Positions 11,756-24,480 of a DNA stretch of 64,000 nucleotides are shown piece after piece. A program made the position numbers and the translations under genes. The notes under the pieces were generated by a model. That model saw only the letters and a program-made list of their open reading frames with translations. It was not told the origin of the DNA and did no database searches. Source of the stretch: Coptis chinensis (taxonomy: Eukaryota > Streptophyta > Magnoliopsida > Ranunculales > Ranunculaceae); contig CM027381.1 of NCBI GenBank assembly GCA_015680905.1, positions 87,383,501 to 87,447,500 on the forward strand. Reading direction: 5' to 3'. The stretch's first letter is position 1. Each line of letters opens with the position of its first letter.

Positions 11756-12340
11756 CTACCAAGGGAAAGCGTTATAGTCCCCTTTGGTCCTCAATACGGA
11801 AAATGCACGCCCCATAAGCCTCGTCACGAGAGACTCGTAGGTGTAGACATGCATATTATCGACCCAATAGCACCATGGGTCTTGTATCTCGCCGGGCATA
11901 GCAAGTCCAAGAACAAATGCTAGCAAGAACCCGGTAATCTCCATTGGTTCATCGTCAATGTTGATGGAGAACACTTGTTCTCCGTCCGGTCTAAAAAAAA
12001 TGCAGTTATTATAAAAATAATATGCAAGTCTTTGGAGAATAAAGTTCAGCCCGGTCTTACCATAAGAGGTTCCCCGCCAACGTATGTGATCACCTCGCGA
12101 AACCAAGCACCGTAAGTAGTGCTTTGGAACAAATCTTGAAAAGACTGTTCGGTATCAATATTGGAGATGTCATCTCAAAATTAGCTTTGGAATAGCTGCG
12201 AATGATCCGGATACTACGCTTAAACCGGGAAAATTCTGGTCCGAGAAGTCGTGGCTGGCTTAACTTACTTAATGCTGGCCATCTTTTGTATTTTGGAATT
12301 CCAAGTAACTTAGCTGGGTTGACTAGAAGCGCTGGCATCT
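11756..12340 (-). CDS. E1 accessory ORF a, unit 1
   Basis: The minus strand encodes segments such as GEQVFSINIDDEPMEITGF and DPWCYWVDNMHVYTYESL, matching the accessory ORF of E3 (55099-56080) and more distantly that of E4 (43410-44394). A canonical 70-bp GT...AG intron is visible at 11991-12060. Motif pattern and place (after pol, before the 3' LTR) are those of the plant 'putative plant transposon protein' ORFs of Athila elements (PF20167-like by memory, not searched). The product's role is unknown. The reading frame is interrupted. Confidence 0.55.
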
Positions 12341-13089
12341 TTGTATTTTTGATTTCAGTAACTTAAGCTGGTCGCTCGACTAGAAGCGTGGCGTGCTTTC
12401 GACCAAATTTTTCCGAATTGTAGGGAGCGCTGCCAACTAGAACCGGTGGGCGCAGCCACCGAAGCTGCGAATTGTGAAAATGGAAAAAACGGGAATCGCG
12501 GGTGTGAAGGGTGAGTGATGGAGTTTAGGTGTAGTGTGAGTTGTGAGGATAGATTGTATCAAGTTTATATAGGTTTAAAGTTGCTAGAATGGATCGGAAA
12601 GTTGCCAAAACTAATTCGGCGGTTCAGGAAATCCTAAAATTTCCAAACTCGAAAGCGGAAACAACTCATCTCCGGATTCTAATTCAAACCCAAGATCTCT
12701 TATTTGGATTTTATGACTGAATGTACCTATTTAATCTAGATTTCATCCTACAATGATTCTCAATCACAGATATGCCTAAACTACCATATTTTCACCTTAC
12801 TCCGCAGTAAATTCTAACAGTAGGGTTTTTTATTAAGAATACAACTTGAAATAATCAAACCACCCCCAAACAAGTTTGGAAGGTGGGATTAATATGAAAC
12901 AAGCACACAAACTGAAAATAACCCCTTATATTAAAATTTTCATTCGGAGGTCCTTTCACTTACAGAATTCAAATTACGAAAATAAAAATTACATTATAAT
13001 AAAAACAACAAAAGTAAATAAAACAACAACTACTAAAACATAAATAACAGGACTATCACTCCTCATCCTCCCTAAACACCTCGCCCGTG
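12341..13089 (-). other. E1 spacer between accessory ORFs
   Basis: Holds low-complexity A-rich sequence and a PPT-like motif (ACCACCCCCAAACAAG at about 12859 on the plus strand), equivalent to the TTGTTTGGGGGTGGT at about 54608 in E3. The right part may be 5' leader of accessory ORF a. No gene is seen. Confidence 0.6.
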
Positions 13090-14390
13090 GTGGAGGGGCC
13101 TGAACTTCAGTGGTGGCTCACGGGCTCGGAAAGGTCCAAAGAAGATCGTCCTTCGTCGACGACGCTCATGCCTGCAGTAGCGGTGTCCTCGAGGTAAATC
13201 CGCGAGGTGGGAAGCGTGCTAGCATATCCACTCTAAACTCCGTGGGCTTCTATCTTATCTCTCCCTGCTCCCATCTCCATCTCTCATCCTCCCTACGGGT
13301 GCGGATCACCGAAGTTGTGATGAATGGTCGATGTCGAGTCCGGAGGTCCGCGACAGAGAGTGTTGAGTGAACGCGATGCCCCTATGAAGCATAGCCCGCT
13401 CAAAGATCAGAACCAACACCTCCGGAAGGCATCAGGTATCAAAGCAGGTGCCATCCTCCTCATCCTCCTCCGACTCATCCTCATCTACCCTCTGCCTCCT
13501 CCTCCTCAGCCGGCTTTTCCCTATCCTCGGGCAATTTCGGACTTGTTGGACACACTCCCTATAGATACAGCGGGTTCGATGCGGGGTAATGTAAATCCTC
13601 TCGAGGTCGGAGTTGCCTTCATCTTCAACATGATCTTAGTGATAAGCCGCAGGGAAGAGGTGCAGCGGCCGTCCGAACCTCGACAACGTGTTAAGAAAAC
13701 TCCGGGATACGAGAAATCATACTTACGCTCCTCGAGTACCCATAGGACGATGGAGGCAGTCGGACCGATGTCACCTGACCTTGTCCTTGCCTAGGACATT
13801 CGAGACCAATCCTTTGGCGAGGGCCGGTTGGTTGGTCCTCGAGAAGAAGCTTTGGCGCGACACAATGGGAGTTTGGATTGTAGCTCCCATTGATGGCAAG
13901 AACGCTTCATCAACGGCTCAACCCCGTCAAACTGGGGATCTGTAAAAGCGGCATCCAGATTGATTCTAGGCGGAATGCCTAGAATCTCAACAACGATCCA
14001 GTAGTCAACTCCTCCTCTTCTTCCTCACCAAAACAAAATCCGACCCCTCCAACTCGGGTGTTGTAGAACCGTCGACCAAGTCTTCATGGTAGAAGTCTCG
14101 GTCGAAAGTACCACGACTACTCCAGTCTCTACTAGCCATTTCGTCACCGTAAAACGGGCGAAATGGTCGGCCGTGAAAATCTGCTCGGTATAATACGGCG
14201 TTGAGCCATTTAGAGTTTGATTACGGTTTGGGGTTTGTAGAGGGTGTGGTAGTGGTGGTTTTACTTGACCGACTTGAAGAACAGTGGAGGTGGTGGAGTG
14301 GTGGCAGCAGCACCAATTGGTTTGATTTTTCGGTGGTTTTCGAAGTTTTAAATTGGTGGAGTTTGTTTTGATTGGTGTTTGCAAACAAAA
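13090..14390 (-). CDS. E1 accessory ORF b, unit 1
   Basis: A second minus-strand coding region starts near 14390 with a Pro/Asn-rich N-terminus (NQTLNGSTPYYTEQIF) and continues in interrupted blocks to about 13090. One block reads EILGIPPRINLDAAF, matching the IxxILxIP signature of the E4 accessory ORFs at 44868-45743 and 46863-47934. I therefore treat it as another member of the same accessory family. It is absent from E3 and is repeated in unit 2 (19040-20486). The copy is broken and its function unknown. Confidence 0.45.
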
Positions 14391-14632
14391 ATGGGTTGGG
14401 ATATGATTTTGGGCGTGGGTTTATGGTATTTCTTTTTAAATTTTGATTTTTCTAGGTTTGGAGGTGGTTTGATGGCGGTGGAAGATGGAAAAGATGAAAA
14501 TTGCGTGGAGCATGTAGGCCTTGAGGCGCGCTCTCCATGGAAGCGCTGGTGGGCGAAGTTGGGCCCCAAGCCCAAAATCGAAATTTTCGATTTTTCGATT
14601 TTTTTTTTTTTTGCGAATTTCAATTTAACATT

Positions 14633-15379
14633 TTTATTTAATTAAAAACAATAATGAAATCTAATTTAAATGACTAAATTGAATAAGGACATGAATTGAA
14701 ATTAGATCTAAAATTGAATTGACAAAATCGAAAATGGATAAAGAATACTACTTTATTGATCTAATCAAATGAAGAACAAGATTCAAAGGTTTAATCTAAT
14801 AAGGGATTTGAAACTAATTAAAGAAGACAATTAAATCTAGATCTAGAAGCTATTTTAATGGCTACTTTCTATTCTAAGCTATCTACCCTAATTCTCTACT
14901 AATTAATCTACCATTAACAAAGACTTAAGCTTTTGTTCTTATACATTCAGATCAAAATTCGTGCATGGGCTTGGAGCCAGGGTTTGGGCGGAGAATCGGG
15001 CCCAAAACCAATTCTTTCTTTCAAATCCAAAAAGGCCTCTTCAGCTGCAGTTGGCTTCCCACCAGACTTTTCGTCCACTTCTGCTCCTCTGATTGGGTCA
15101 AGGCTTGGACCATTGCAAAGCTCTTTCCAGAGCCGGTCGTTTTGACATAAGGCATGCCCAATTCCGAGGTCTGAGTCAAAGATACTGGCTTTCAGGAAGT
15201 TCTGCTTAACTTTTGCTCCTTTATCTCGCTAAAGTGGTACATTTCTGCACATAATGGACTTTGAAGCCCGAAATGCATAAAAACGCATGTCGGTGTTAAC
15301 TCTTACTTATTATTCACATAATTGGTCTAACAGTATGATTATTAAAGGGGTTAAAACTACAGTTTTTGGGCTCTTATCA
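14633..15379 (-). repeat. Truncated internal LTR of E1
   Basis: Matches 8682-9414 of the 3' LTR and ends with the same GGGCTCTTATCA. It lacks the first ~645 bp, which shows it came from duplication inside the element, not from an independent insertion. Confidence 0.9.
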
Positions 15380-17699
15380 AACCACCCCAAACGATTTTGC
15401 TTGTCCTCGCAAAGATGAGAAATTAGAATAAGTGACCAAAAATGGAGTTCTACCTAATCTCGTTTCGCTGAGTGCGATTGCATTGACCATATGCAACAAG
15501 GCCTTAAACCACTAGGAATTCCCTAGTGGACGAGTTATAGCCTCGTGAGAGTTTTCGATGAAGGTACTCACAAACTTCATCTATGCTTCTGGCGACTAAG
15601 AAAATAAAACTATTGTTTCCTTATTCATGCTCAACTATCTATACATCTCTCTAGCAATTACATAAGAATAACCAGTCAAAGCCCTAAGTTAATATATGCA
15701 TAATAATCAATCATCTACAATACACATATATACAATGAGTAGTACTATCAAATGTTTAGCGGGTTTGTTTAGAGAACTTCGAATAAGCGTCCTTAAGTAG
15801 GTTCTCACAATAATAGTCAAGAAACAACACTCTGATTTTTCACTCAAGTTTCGTTACTCCGATTAATACGGTGGGCACACTTTACCTTACAATCTCCATG
15901 ACAACAAGGAAGCGGGGTCAATCAAACACATCCGCCACTTACTATCACACACTAACCTATTCCTAATTGAGCTAGAGGTCTTTATTAGGTGTTACGGGGG
16001 ATTAGGAGATGGTTTAAGAAGGAAGGAAATGGATATTCAAAAGGACAAGTCCGAGATAATAGAGTCTTCATATTATGTAACTTAGAAAACCTTGTTATTT
16101 TCTTTTGCTTCTATGCTTTGTTTCCATCCTTAGCCATATTTTTCTTTTTTTTTCTTTGGCTTTTGACTCCTTTTATTCTATTTTTTTTTTGGAGTTTTTA
16201 TTTTATTTCTATTTTTCTTTTCTTTGGATGGAAACTTCTTTTCTTTATTTTCCGAAGCAACTAACAATTTTTTTTTTTTTTTTACCGCGTGGGTTTTCTC
16301 TTCTTCTTTCTTCACTCATTCTATTCTCGGACTTATTCTAAATTGGGTAGGTTGATTTATTCTTTTTTTTTTTTTTTTTTTTTGTTTTTTTTTTTTTGTA
16401 ACGGGGTAAAGGAATTGCGGTTTATGGAAGGGCTAATGAAAGGCTCGAGTGGCGACTAGCGGAAAATAATTCATAGGTTTGAATTTACGGCTATATCGAT
16501 CCAAAGAGCGCCTAAATTCTCACTTAGGATATGGTTTAGTGATCAAGCAAGTGGGCGTGTGATTTCTCTATCCGGTTTTACTTCTCCCTTGTGTCATTTC
16601 TCAAATGTTTAGGCTCATATAAGGCTTTTAGGCTATATTCTCCACAGATTTGTAGAATAAGTACTCTAGCCTAGATTTGAGAAACTTCATGCTAACAATC
16701 ATAGATACTCATGTAATATATTTATAGATAGATGCAAAGATTATTACCTACGTATTAACCTAAGTTTCTAACAATTATTCTGATGCAACAACTATGTGAG
16801 ACTTCTAGATTGTTAAGAGCATGGAGAAAGAAAACAATACCAATATTCCTAAGTGTATAGCATAAACTTATTTATTTATATTTTTAAATTTTTGAAATTT
16901 TAACTAGAAACAAATGCATATTATATATTTATATCCTAGCAGATGTCTTAATTACACGTGTTTCTATGCCCCAAACAAAGAAGCGTGCTTTGTCCTCAAA
17001 GCATTGTAAATAAAGAGGGTAAGAAAAAATACCATTGAAGCGCGCGGAAATTCAGAAACATCACGCAAAACAATGTTAGAGCGTACTAATATAGGAAATA
17101 AAACGCAACTCTATAAAGAGTTCCACCCATTATGGGGTTAACCTAATTAAATTGCTTGGGACATAAGCGGGGACACTAAATATAAACTAAAACTTACCTC
17201 CACTCCGGTTGTTATTCGTCATCTTAGTCATCCTCTCTACTTCTATAAAGAAGTGAGGTTCCTTAAGCGATCTGCCATGCTATGATAATTTGCCGCTTCA
17301 CGCCATTTATCATCTATGGTTGCTAACCTATTAAGTGCCACTTGGTCTGATGGGGTGTAGGGTGCAACTTTGGTGAGGTTGTATCCGCCACCCATGCCAA
17401 GTCATTGCACGGAAAGATCGAATAATACTATTGGTGGGTCGCACTGTCTACCTTAATCCAATCCGTGAAACGTGTACAAAAAAGCAGGAAAGAAACATAG
17501 CATAATCACGTGAAATTAAAACAGGCATATAGGCTGGTGCTAAACTAGACATCAAAGTCACTGGGAAGGTCATAGAACCGGCGTCCATTGGCTAAAAGCA
17601 ATGAAAACGCTGCAAGTGGCGTCATTCACGTAAGAAAAAACGCCATTCCCTAAAATGTTTAGCATTATCCAAAACATAACAGTTCCTATGTTCATGGAC
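15380..17699 (-). other. E1 3' noncoding region, unit 2
   Basis: A repeat of 9415-11755: reversed GAGGACAAGC-like motif near 15400, T-rich tracts at 16140-16400, and the second motif near 16970. No gene is supported. Confidence 0.8.
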
Positions 17700-18290
17700 C
17701 CGGGGCTACCAAAGGAACGCGTTATAGTCCCCTTGGTCCTCAATCACGAAAATGCCTACGCCCCATAAGCCTCGTCTGCAGACTCATAGGTGTAGACATG
17801 CATATTATCGACCCAATAGCACCATGGGTCTTGTATCTCAGCCGGGCATAGCAAGTCCAAGAACAAATGCTAGCAAGAACACGGTAATCTCCATTGGTTC
17901 ATCGTCAATGTTGATGGAGAACACTTGTTCTCCGTCCGGTCTCTAAAAATGCAGTTATTATAAAAATAATATGCAAGTCTTTGGAGAATAAAGTTCAGCC
18001 GGTCTTACCATAAGAGGTTCCCAAACGTGATGTGATCACCTCGTGAAACCAAGCACCGTAAGTAGTGCTTTGGAACAAATCTTCGAAAAGACCGTTCCGG
18101 TATCAATATTGGAGATGTCATCTCAAAATTACGCTTTGGAATAGCTGCGAATGATCCGGATACTACGCTAAAACGGGGAAAATTCTGGTCCGAGAAGTCG
18201 CTGGCGCCATTCAACAGGAACTTAGTGGCGCTCTTTGTATTTTTTAATTCCAATAACTTAAGCGGGGTCGCCGCTGACTAGCCAGGCGCT
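17700..18290 (-). CDS. E1 accessory ORF a, unit 2
   Basis: Duplicate of 11756-12340, with the same intron at 17941-18008. It carries the segment RNFEMTSPILIPERSFRRF, which matches the ORF start in E3 and E4 (consensus MT-P-LIPE-SF). The copy is broken and its function unknown. Confidence 0.5.
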
Positions 18291-19039
18291 TTTGTATTTT
18301 TTGATTTCCAATTAACTTTAGCTGGTCGCTCGACTAGGGCTGCCGGCGTGCTCGACCAAATTTTTTTCCGACAGAATCAGGGCTCTGAGGGCGCCAACCA
18401 TATGCCCGAAAGTTGAGAATTGTGAAAATGGAGACGAAAAGCGTGGGGAATCGCGAGGTGTGAAGGGGTGAGTGATGGAGTTTAGGTGTAGTGTGAGTTG
18501 TGAGGATAGATTGTATCAAGTTTATATAGGTTTAAAGTTGCTAGAATGGATCGGAAAGTTGCCAAAACTAATTTCGGCTTTCGAATCCTAAAATTTCCAA
18601 ACTCGAAAACGGAAACAACTCATCTCCTGGATTCTAATTCAAACCCAGTATCTCTTATTTGGATTTTATGACTGAATGTACCTATTTAATCTAGATTTCA
18701 TCCTACAATGATTCTCAATCACAGATATGCCTAAACTACCATATTTTCACCTTACTCCGCAGTAAATTCTAACAGTAGGGTTTTTTATTAAGAATACAAC
18801 TTGAAATAATCAAACCACCCCCAAACAAGTTTGGAAGGTGGGATTAATATGAAACAAGCACACAAACTGAAAATAACCCCTTATATTAAAATTTTCATTC
18901 GGAGGTCCTTTCACTTACAGAATTCAAATTACGAAAATAAAAATTACATTATAATAAAAACAACAAAAGTAAATAAAACAACAACTACTAAAACATAAAT
19001 AACAGGACTATCACTCCTCATCCTCTCTAAACACCTCGC
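18291..19039 (-). other. E1 spacer between accessory ORFs, unit 2
   Basis: Repeat of 12341-13089, including the PPT-like ACCACCCCCAAACAAG near 18816. Nothing else was recognised. Confidence 0.6.
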
Positions 19040-20486
19040 CATCGGTGGCGGGCAACCTGGAAACTTCAGTGGTGGCTCACGGGCTCCAGAAGGTCCGGCG
19101 GAAGGAGCGTCGCCCTTCGGCCGGCCTCATGCCTAGTAGCCGTGTCTCCCGGCGAGTCATGCGAGGTGGGAAGCGTGCTAGCATATCCACTCTAAACCGG
19201 GGCTTCTATCTCACCCTCGCCTTGCTCCCATCTCTCATCCTCCCTCGGGTGCGGATCTCCGAGTTGTGATGAATGGTGCATGTCGAGTCGAGGAGGCCTA
19301 CGAAGAGTGTTGAGTGAACGCATGCCCCTATGAAGCATAGCCATGCTTCGACATCGGACCAACACCTCTGGAAGGCATCCGTATCAAAGCGGGTGCCATC
19401 CTCCTCATCCTCCCTCCGACTCATCCTCATCTACCCTCTCTCCTCCTCCTCCTCGCTGTTCCTATCCTCGGGCAATTTCCAGACTTGTTGGACACACTCC
19501 CTATAGATCACGCGGGTTCCCGTGCGGGGGTAATGTAAATCCTCCTCGAAGCGGAGTTGCCTTCATCTTCAACATGATCTTAGTGATAAGCACGAGGGAA
19601 GAGGTGCCAACGACCGTCCCGAACCTCCCCGATGCGTGTTCAGGCAAAACTCCGGATACGAAATCATACTTCGCTCTGGAGTACCCATAGGACGTGGAGG
19701 CAGTCGGACCGATAATCACCGACCTTGTCCTTGCCTGGGACATTCCGACCAATCCACCGGGCTGTAGCCGTTTGGTTGGTCCCTCGAGAAAAAGCATTAC
19801 CAATGGGAGTTTGGATTGTAGCTCCCATTGATGACAAGATGCGCCCATCAACGGCTCAACCCGTCAAACCGGGGATCCTGTAAAAGCGGCATCAGATTGA
19901 TTCTAGGCGGAATGCCTAGAATCTCAAAATAACAAATCCGTAGTCAACTCCTCCTCTTCTTCCTCACCAAAACAAAATCCGACTCCCCTCCAACTCCCTC
20001 GGTGTTGTAGAACCGTCGACCAAGTCTTCATGGTAGAAGTCTTCGATTCGAGTACCACTGAACTACTCCAGTCTCTACTAGCCATTTCCGTCACCGTAAA
20101 AGCGGGCGAAATGGTCGGCCGGTAAAATCTGCTCCGGTATAATACGGCGTTGAGCCATTTAGAGTTTGATTACGGTTTGGGGTTTGTAGAAAGGTGTGGT
20201 AGTGGTGGTTTTACTTGACCGACTTGAAGAACAGTGGAGGTGGTGGAGTGGTGGCGGCAGCACCAATTGGTTTGATTTTTCGGTGGTTTTCGAGTTTTAA
20301 ATTGGTGGAGTTTGTTTTGATTGGTGTTTGCAAAACAAAAAATGGTTGGGATATGATTTTGGCATTGGGTTTATGGTATTTCTTTTTTAAATTTTGATTT
20401 TCTAGGTTTGGAGGTGGTTTGATGGCGGTGGAAGATGGAAAAGATGAACTGTTGCGTGAGCATGTAGATGAGCGCCAGCTCTCCAT
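19040..20486 (-). CDS. E1 accessory ORF b, unit 2
   Basis: Duplicate of 13090-14390. One open block (19501-19851) includes SYGYSRAKYDFVSGVLPEHA and is longer than its unit-1 equivalent. Same family assignment and same uncertainty; the copy is broken. Confidence 0.45.
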
Positions 20487-20583
20487 GGGCTGGGTGAAGT
20501 GAAGTTGGGCCCAAGCCCAAAATCGAAATTTTCGATTTTTCGATTTTTTTTTTTTTTTTTTTTTGCGAATTTCAATTTAACAT

Positions 20584-21661
20584 TCCCGCTTCGTTACATG
20601 TCCGATTTTTAATGATATATGGAAATGATCAGGAGAGAATTTCCTATCCAATGATCCATAAAACACTCTATTCCGACTTCGGATGACATACGAGATAGTG
20701 GAAAACGCCTCGAAGTGCGTGCATGACGTAAGTTATGCGAACGAATGAAATCTAAATGAATAGATCATGTCAATCCGAATCATAATACAATAAAACGGCC
20801 TAAGCAACTCTAATGGGACATAAAACATTTTAGTACAGAAACACAAAAACCCCCCCCAAACAAATTTTTTTACAACGAAGCTTAGAAAATTTGTTTTAGC
20901 GATGGTCTTTTAAAGTCGATTCGAGACTTCATAGATTACTATGTTTATTTTATTTTTTATTTTTTATTTATTTATTTTAGTTTTAGAAGGAAAAACAATA
21001 AGCAATAAAGACATAATTCACACCATAGAGAAACATGACTCAAAATCCGAGAAAAACATGCAAGAGTGGAAAACGCGAACTATGTGAACCGTGGACTTAG
21101 GATCCGGTACTTACGACCACACACTCCATAGGGAGGGTCCGGTTACCTTAATGGTGCACTCCACCAATATATTGGAATGAAAGGAAATGCACCAACACGT
21201 AAAATTTGAGTCGTTTATAGTCGGATACTCAAGACTTTATCTAAAACATATGTATGAACATGCGGTTGATCATATATCAACAACCGAAATAGTTGTGGAT
21301 CATTCCATAAATAAATATCACAGAAACATATCCAAACACAATGAAACACCAAGATTTCCTACGACCACAGACCTAGTGGAATCCAAACGAAGTCGGATAA
21401 CCCTATTGTGTAACCTATCATGCACCTTCTTTTTCATTTTTGAATGAGTGGGTGTACTAGTAAATAAGTGTGGAAAAGTGAATGGTTGTGAAGGATATGG
21501 TGGATATGGATAAGTTTTAGAAAGGCGGCTTGTACCTGATGAGGATGTGGTTTTAGCATCGAACTCATTCATTGTGTGTGTGTAGGACTGCTCAATTCTG
21601 AAAATGAAGGTGTCAAATAGGTTGTCCTTCAAGTATCCGCTTTGCTAGGAGGATTTAAAAA
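20584..21661 (-). other. E1 post-pol spacer
   Basis: No ORF is supported. It carries a PPT-like CCCCCCCCAAACAAATTT near 20848. A block at 21088-21190 matches E4 at 49285-49420, which in E4 lies just downstream of the integrase. This places the E1 pol deletion immediately to its right. Confidence 0.55.
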
Positions 21662-22560
21662 TTATGAAGCCTGAAGAAACAACAGGATCGAAAGTGCAAA
21701 CTTCGAGATTCCTTTGAAAGGGTGGAAGGAGGGCATCGAGGTGGTTGTTGTGCAAGTTAGTTCTTGATAGGGTGAATTGTCACCTACTCGAAGAAACTCA
21801 TCGAATTCCCCATCTAGATTGGTCATATCCACATTACTATGGTAGTCCTTTACATCTTTGAGAAAGTCATCTATCTCGTCCTCATCAATAATATGTGTAT
21901 CGACTAGTGTAGGAATGAAAATGTTTGAGTCCGACTTTCCAAAGGAAAGAATTTTGGGCATATGATCATCATGGAACGTGTTGTTGAAATAATCTCGAGC
22001 AAAGCTCTCGATCATGCTAACCTCTCCATCCATAGACGAATCGGGTAACTGTGTCCTTGTTTTAAAAACATTGACTTCAACAACAAGATGGCCAAAAGAC
22101 ATGGACATTGAACCATCACGGCAATTAATGAGCGCGTTGGCGGTTGCCAAGAAAGGGCGCTTTAAAATGATCGGGACCAGTCGTTAGCGACTTCAGACGA
22201 GGACTACAAAATCAGCGGGATAGTAGAAATCTTGCACTTTTACAAGCACATTTTTCGACTACACCCTTAGTGGTACTTAATAGACCGTCGGCTAATTGCA
22301 ACGCCATTTTAGTGGGTTGCATCTTGTCTAGACCTATTTGTCTATACAAATAAAATGGGAGTAAGTTAACACTAGCCCCCGTGTCTAATAACGCCGGTCG
22401 TCGTATAGGAATCTCCTAAGGTGCATTATGCGATGGGGGGACTACCAGGGGTCCTTGTACTTAACAATTCCATTATGTTCGGATAAGGTTGGGAATTGTT
22501 ACGTTAAAAAGCGTCTTTTGGTATATTTGTCTTCGCCTAGTAGTACACAATTCCTTAAAA
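21662..22560 (-). CDS. E1 protease and pre-RT linker
   Basis: The minus strand encodes ANALINCRDGSMSMSFG and an acidic linker, closely matching E4 (61290-62823). To the right, a region translating to a protease-like LDxGAS-VNLLP segment is seen near 22340-22390. This is the aspartic protease region of Athila pol. RT, RNase H and integrase do not follow, so pol is cut short. The copy is broken and non-autonomous. Confidence 0.65.
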
Positions 22561-24480
22561 ACTTAGCATGATGTGGTAGCTTTTAATAGCTTCGAGGAAG
22601 GGAAGGTTTATAGTTAGATTCTTAAAACATCCCTAATCTCCTCATAATTTGTATCCTTAGTTAACATGGCTAATTTTTGTGGAAACGGTGGTTTCGCATA
22701 TATTTAGCAATGGTGTCACCCTGGATGTTTTACCGTAGCTTTTCTGTTTCTTTGGTTGTGTTGTAACCGGTACCTCTACAATGGTAGGCTCTTCGGTTTC
22801 TATTTCAATTATCTAGTAATATAGCGGTGTAGGGCTACTCTTGGTGGGGTAACTATAGGCATAGTTACTTTGTTATCAACCACTCTGCGAGCGGAGAGTG
22901 GTGATGGCATTTATCTCACCTACATTTTCAAATTCATTACTAGTATTATCCGTTACCTCAAAGGCGTCGTGTTTGTTGTTTTAGGATTAGGTATTGCGTT
23001 ACCTGGAAACACACCTTTGGTTTGGGCTTTATCTTGAGCCAACCGGTTGGGTTAAATTAGTTACACATTGTAGAAGCTGCCGGTTGGATTGAGCCATGGT
23101 TTGAAAAAAGTTTTTGGCTCACTTGTATAAAGGTGTCTAGACGATCCGGTTGTGTGGGTGTAGTGGTCACGGGTGGTATTCTTGGAACTATTTCCGTGAA
23201 TTATTTATTGGTGGATTTTGATAGTTATTATTTACGAACGATACCTCTATTAGCATTATAATTATTATAATTACCTTGACCTTGTGCTTGACCTTGTCGA
23301 GGTTGCACTTGGTTGTTATAATTATTAAAATTACCCCGACCACAATCGCCCTGTCGTAGTGGAGCTTGGTTAAAAGCTGCGTTAACATATTGATGATTGT
23401 ACCCTCTTGAGGTGTGACGTTTTGGTTATTTCTCCAACCGAAATTGGGATTTTGTCTCCAAGGGGCGTTAGGTTCACTATTAATGGAACAAGTTTGTTCA
23501 TAGGCAATAGGGACGGTGGGATTCGGGATGCTCGGGACTCCAAAAGAAACTACATGGATTTGAATTTACATTCATAACGGGATTGGCTTTTGTTGTACGA
23601 TATGGCATCTACCTTTTTAGTGAGGGATTCAATAAGAGTTTTAAGCTCAGGATCTGATTTAACCTCAAACATACTGGTAGCCTTAACTGTGGAAGAAGAA
23701 CTAGCGGAGCGGGAGTAATCGTCACTACCCCCCCAATTATTATTACGCTTAGTTTGGTCCTCTAAAAATTTATAAGCCTCCGAGGCTCCTTTACTTAAGA
23801 AACTACCCCCGTTCATTATGTCAAGGACTTCTTTATGGTGATGTTGAAGTCCTTTGAAAAAGGCACGAACTAACGTGTCTTTCGCTAAGTTATGATGTGG
23901 ACACTCTATAAGCAGATCGGTGAAACGATTCCAAGCCTCAAAATGTTTCATGAGGATTTTGTCGAAAAGAAATGAATCTTAGAAAGCATCTCATCCGTCT
24001 TTGGTGGGTAAAAATGTTCCATAAACAAACAACAAGTTTAGCCCACGAAGTCCACGTAATTAGGCGCTTTGGGCTTAACCAAGACGCCTTTATCGGCTAA
24101 GGTGAAAGGGAATACCCTTAATTTAATTTGTTCAACCAACCGTAGGATGGTGGAATGTTGTTAGGACTTGTTCAATCCTAATGCGTGTGTTGGTAAGGTT
24201 TTTCATGGTCTAAACCATGAAACACGGGTAACAAATTAAAAATATTTGGAGGGATTCAAATCCCCCAGTGGAGTGCTAGAACGATGCAAGATTTGGGGCT
24301 ATCGCCAAGGCTTTGTAGAAGTCCGAGAGGAGTCTCTCTTTCTTCCCCCATTATATCAGGTATGGTGTGTGTGATAGTAGTTAGAAGTGTAGTGTGTGGT
24401 ATACTAGATAGACTTGATTGTTGATGTTGTTGTGTATTTACGTTCGGTGTTTTTGTACGACTAGACCTTAATCTCATGCA
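22561..24480 (-). CDS. E1 gag polyprotein region
   Basis: The block starts at an ATG near 24477 and includes the conserved Athila gag core (FEAWNRFTDLLIECPHHN, FFKGLQHHHKEVLDIMNGG, SEAYKFLEDQ) at 23550-23951, with a linker matching E4 gag (TLIESLTKKVDAI). Gag forms the virus-like particle and packages element RNA. No zinc knuckle was picked out in the visible frame. The copy is broken. Confidence 0.75.

Larger units (their letters stand above)
8682..14632 (-). repeat. E1 tandem duplication, unit 1
   Basis: Starts inside the 3' LTR at TTTATTTAATTAAA and ends in the T-rich boundary GCGAATTTCAATTTAACAT. It contains the inner LTR part, the 3' noncoding region and two accessory ORFs. Unit 2 repeats the same content in the same order. 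Confidence 0.85.
14633..20583 (-). repeat. E1 tandem duplication, unit 2
   Basis: Same order and content as 8682-14632; about 5951 bp. The first 747 bp are a truncated LTR. The right end stops at the shared sequence TTTCAATTTAACAT, after which unit 1 returns to LTR and unit 2 continues toward gag. Confidence 0.85.

Noticed and set aside
13110-13794. Plus-strand ORFs overlapping E1 accessory ORF b
   Set aside because: They are antisense to the accessory ORF, differ between the two tandem units, and show no motif.
8037-20583. Two separate tandemly inserted elements instead of one with a duplication
   Set aside because: The internal LTR is truncated at the duplication break, there is no target duplication around it, and the only ATATG pair frames the whole block.
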